Assembly (NCBI RefSeq): GCF_011170125.1
Contig: NZ_BLLN01000002.1
Location: forward strand, 777,501 to 841,500
Direction: 5' to 3'
DNA from: Streptomyces diastaticus subsp. diastaticus
GTDB taxonomy: Bacteria > Actinomycetota > Actinomycetes > Streptomycetales > Streptomycetaceae
DNA: 64,000 nt
A program made the position numbers and the translations under genes. Below, one piece after another: positions 55,514 to 64,000 of this stretch. Position 1 is the first letter of the stretch. Each line of letters starts with the position of its first letter. The notes below the pieces were generated by a model that was given only the letters and a program-made list of their open reading frames with translations, was not told the origin of the DNA and did no database searches.

Positions 55514-56520
55514 GCGGGTTCCTTCGCGGTGACGGGGCCGGGGGCGGGGGACGTGGTCCCCTGGCCGGTCAGGGCGAGGAACACGTCGTCCAGGGTCGGG
55601 GGCGCGAGGCTGACCTCGCCGAGCGGGACGGCGGCGTGGCGCAGCGCGGACAGGGCCTGTTCGAGGGTGGCGGGGCCGTGGTCGGTGGGGACGGTGAGGG
55701 CGCCGGTGCGCGGGTCGAGGTGGGGCCGGTGCGGGGTGAGCGGGGTCAGCAGGCCGAGGGCGGCCGGGCGGGTCGCCGGGTCCGGCAGGGTCAGGGTGAG
55801 GCGGTCGCCGCCGACGCGGGACTTGAGCGCGGCGGCGGTGCCCTGGGCGATGACCCGGCCGTGGTCGATGACGGCGATGGCGTCGGCGAGCTGGTCGGCC
55901 TCCTCCAGGTACTGGGTGGTGAGCAGCACGGTGGTGCCGGTGTCGACCAGTTCCCGTACGCAGCGCCAGGTGTCGGCGCGCCCGCGTGGGTCGAGGCCGG
56001 TGGTGGGCTCGTCCAGGACGACCACGGCCGGGCGGGCGACCAGCGCACCGGCGAGGTCGAGGCGGCGCCGCATCCCGCCGGAGTAGGTGCCGCTGGGGCG
56101 GTCGGCCGACTCCGACAGGCGGAAGCGGTCGAGGAGTTCGGCGGCGCGGCGGCGGGCGGGGCCGCGCCCCATGCCGTACAGGCGGGCCACCAGGTACAGG
56201 TTCTCGCGGCCGGTGAGCTTCTCGTCGACGGCGGCGTACTGGCCGGAGAGGCCGAGGCGGGTGCGGACCGCCTCGGGGGCGGTGCGCACCTCGTGGCCCG
56301 CCACCCAGGCGCGGCCCGCGTCGGGCCGCAGCAGGGTGGTGAGGATCCGGACGGTGGTGGTCTTTCCGGCGCCGTTGGGGCCGAGGAGGCCGAGGACGGT
56401 GCCGGCGGGGGCGTCGAGGTCGACTCCGGCGAGGGCCTGCCTGGTGCCGAAGCGCTTGGTGAGCCCTTCGGCGCGCAGGGCGGGCCCGTCGCCGGGGGGT
56501 GCGGGGCGGGCGGGGCTCAT
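55501..56520 (-). CDS. ABC exporter ATPase, DrrA-like
   Basis: 339 residues. Walker A LLGPNGAGKTTTVRIL (about 42-57), Q-loop SGQYAAVDEKLTGREN, signature YSGGMRRRLDLAGALV, Walker B VVVLDEPTTGLDPRGR and a His switch replaced by TTQYLEEADQLAD (Gln in the H-loop position, common in DrrA). The C-terminal ~80 residues resemble the DrrA regulatory tail. The start overlaps the MbtH stop by ATGA, and the end overlaps the permease gene. Predicted self-resistance and product export. Confidence 0.93.
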   Translation of the reverse strand: MSPARPAPPGDGPALRAEGLTKRFGTRQALAGVDLDAPAGTVLGLLGPNGAGKTTTVRILTTLLRPDAGRAWVAGHEVRTAPEAVRTRLGLSGQYAAVDEKLTGRENLYLVARLYGMGRGPARRRAAELLDRFRLSESADRPSGTYSGGMRRRLDLAGALVARPAVVVLDEPTTGLDPRGRADTWRCVRELVDTGTTVLLTTQYLEEADQLADAIAVIDHGRVIAQGTAAALKSRVGGDRLTLTLPDPATRPAALGLLTPLTPHRPHLDPRTGALTVPTDHGPATLEQALSALRHAAVPLGEVSLAPPTLDDVFLALTGQGTTSPAPGPVTAKEPAWQP

Positions 56521-56726
56521 GCGGCGACGGTGCGGCGGGCGCTGCGGGGGGTGAGGTCGGTCCAGTGCTCCTCCACGTAGGCGTGGCAGGCGTCCTGGCC
56601 GGCGGGGCCGAAGACGGCCTCCCAGCCCGCCGGGACGGCGGCGAAGGAGGGCCACAGGGCGTGCTGGCCCTCGTCGTTGACGACGACGCGGTGGTGGGTG
56701 CGGGGGTCGTCGAAGGGGTTCGTCAT
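56517..56726 (-). CDS. MbtH-like protein
   Basis: 69 residues, full family length. It shows ALWPSFAAVPAGWEAVFGPA (Trp-Pro ... Pro-x-Gly-Trp) and YVEEHWTDLTPRS, the invariant MbtH Trp residues that pack against NRPS adenylation domains. AGGAG precedes the ATG. It lies 51 bases after the NRPS stop and is coupled to the exporter. Needed for activity or folding of many A domains. Confidence 0.96.
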   Translation of the reverse strand: MTNPFDDPRTHHRVVVNDEGQHALWPSFAAVPAGWEAVFGPAGQDACHAYVEEHWTDLTPRSARRTVAA

Positions 56727-56777
56727 GGGGACTCCTGGGACAGGGGTGTGCGGGGACAGGGACGTGGTGCGGGTGGT

Positions 56778-64000
<7,223 letters not shown>

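Overview
The window is about 73% G+C, with near-saturated G/C third codon positions, GTG and TTG starts next to GGAGG-type ribosome sites, and families typical of actinomycetes (SpoIIE-type PP2C phosphatases, LCP proteins, an MbtH/NRPS locus, XRE+TPR regulators). It reads as a Streptomyces (or close relative) chromosome. Two perfect parS sites (TGTTTCACGTGAAACA) and two degenerate ones suggest a position in the origin-proximal core.

Layout. 1-8744: a SpoIIE phosphatase running off the left edge, aspS, a small zinc-ribbon membrane protein, a GNAT acetyltransferase, a large membrane Fe-S oxidoreductase (FadF/EtfD-like) and an HSL-type hydrolase. 9565-12782: a collinear cassette of an XRE-like DNA-binding protein, an HExxH (ImmA/IrrE-like) protein, a MAB_1171c-like membrane protein and a PAP2-like membrane protein. 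12795-18658: an accessory block. Leftwards run an XRE+TPR regulator and a RibD function split into reductase and deaminase. Rightwards run two small unknown proteins, a radical SAM/SPASM enzyme, a 45-aa peptide ending GCNDDNPYR and an APH-fold kinase. A perfect palindrome lies between the two arms. I read this block as a radical-SAM RiPP-type cluster of a class I cannot name; it is the best candidate for an undescribed system here.

18668-24429: a MarR-controlled MFS exporter, metG, and a vWA protein with a long repetitive linker. 25047-31079: PhoX phosphatase behind a PHO-box-like repeat, two membrane proteins, the parS pair, an NAD(P)-binding protein and a second SpoIIE phosphatase. 31080-31934 is a gene-less, tandem-repeat-rich stretch. 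31935-38940: zinc alcohol dehydrogenase, a CsoR/CstR-family repressor lacking the metal-ligand His, a flotillin/NfeD pair with degenerate parS sites between them, a hydrolase and an LCP protein. 39131-43395: molybdate uptake (fused ModBC, ModA, an HTH-TOBE protein). 43572-54619: YunG-like and HD proteins, two FG-GAP repeat proteins, a Yip1-like membrane protein, a phosphoribosyltransferase and dcd, tRNA-Gly(CCC), an MFS transporter and a sensor-domain protein. 54713-64000: the terminal part of an NRPS locus, with a DrrAB-like ABC exporter, MbtH, and a large NRPS (C-A-T-C-A-T-TE in view) that continues past the right edge.
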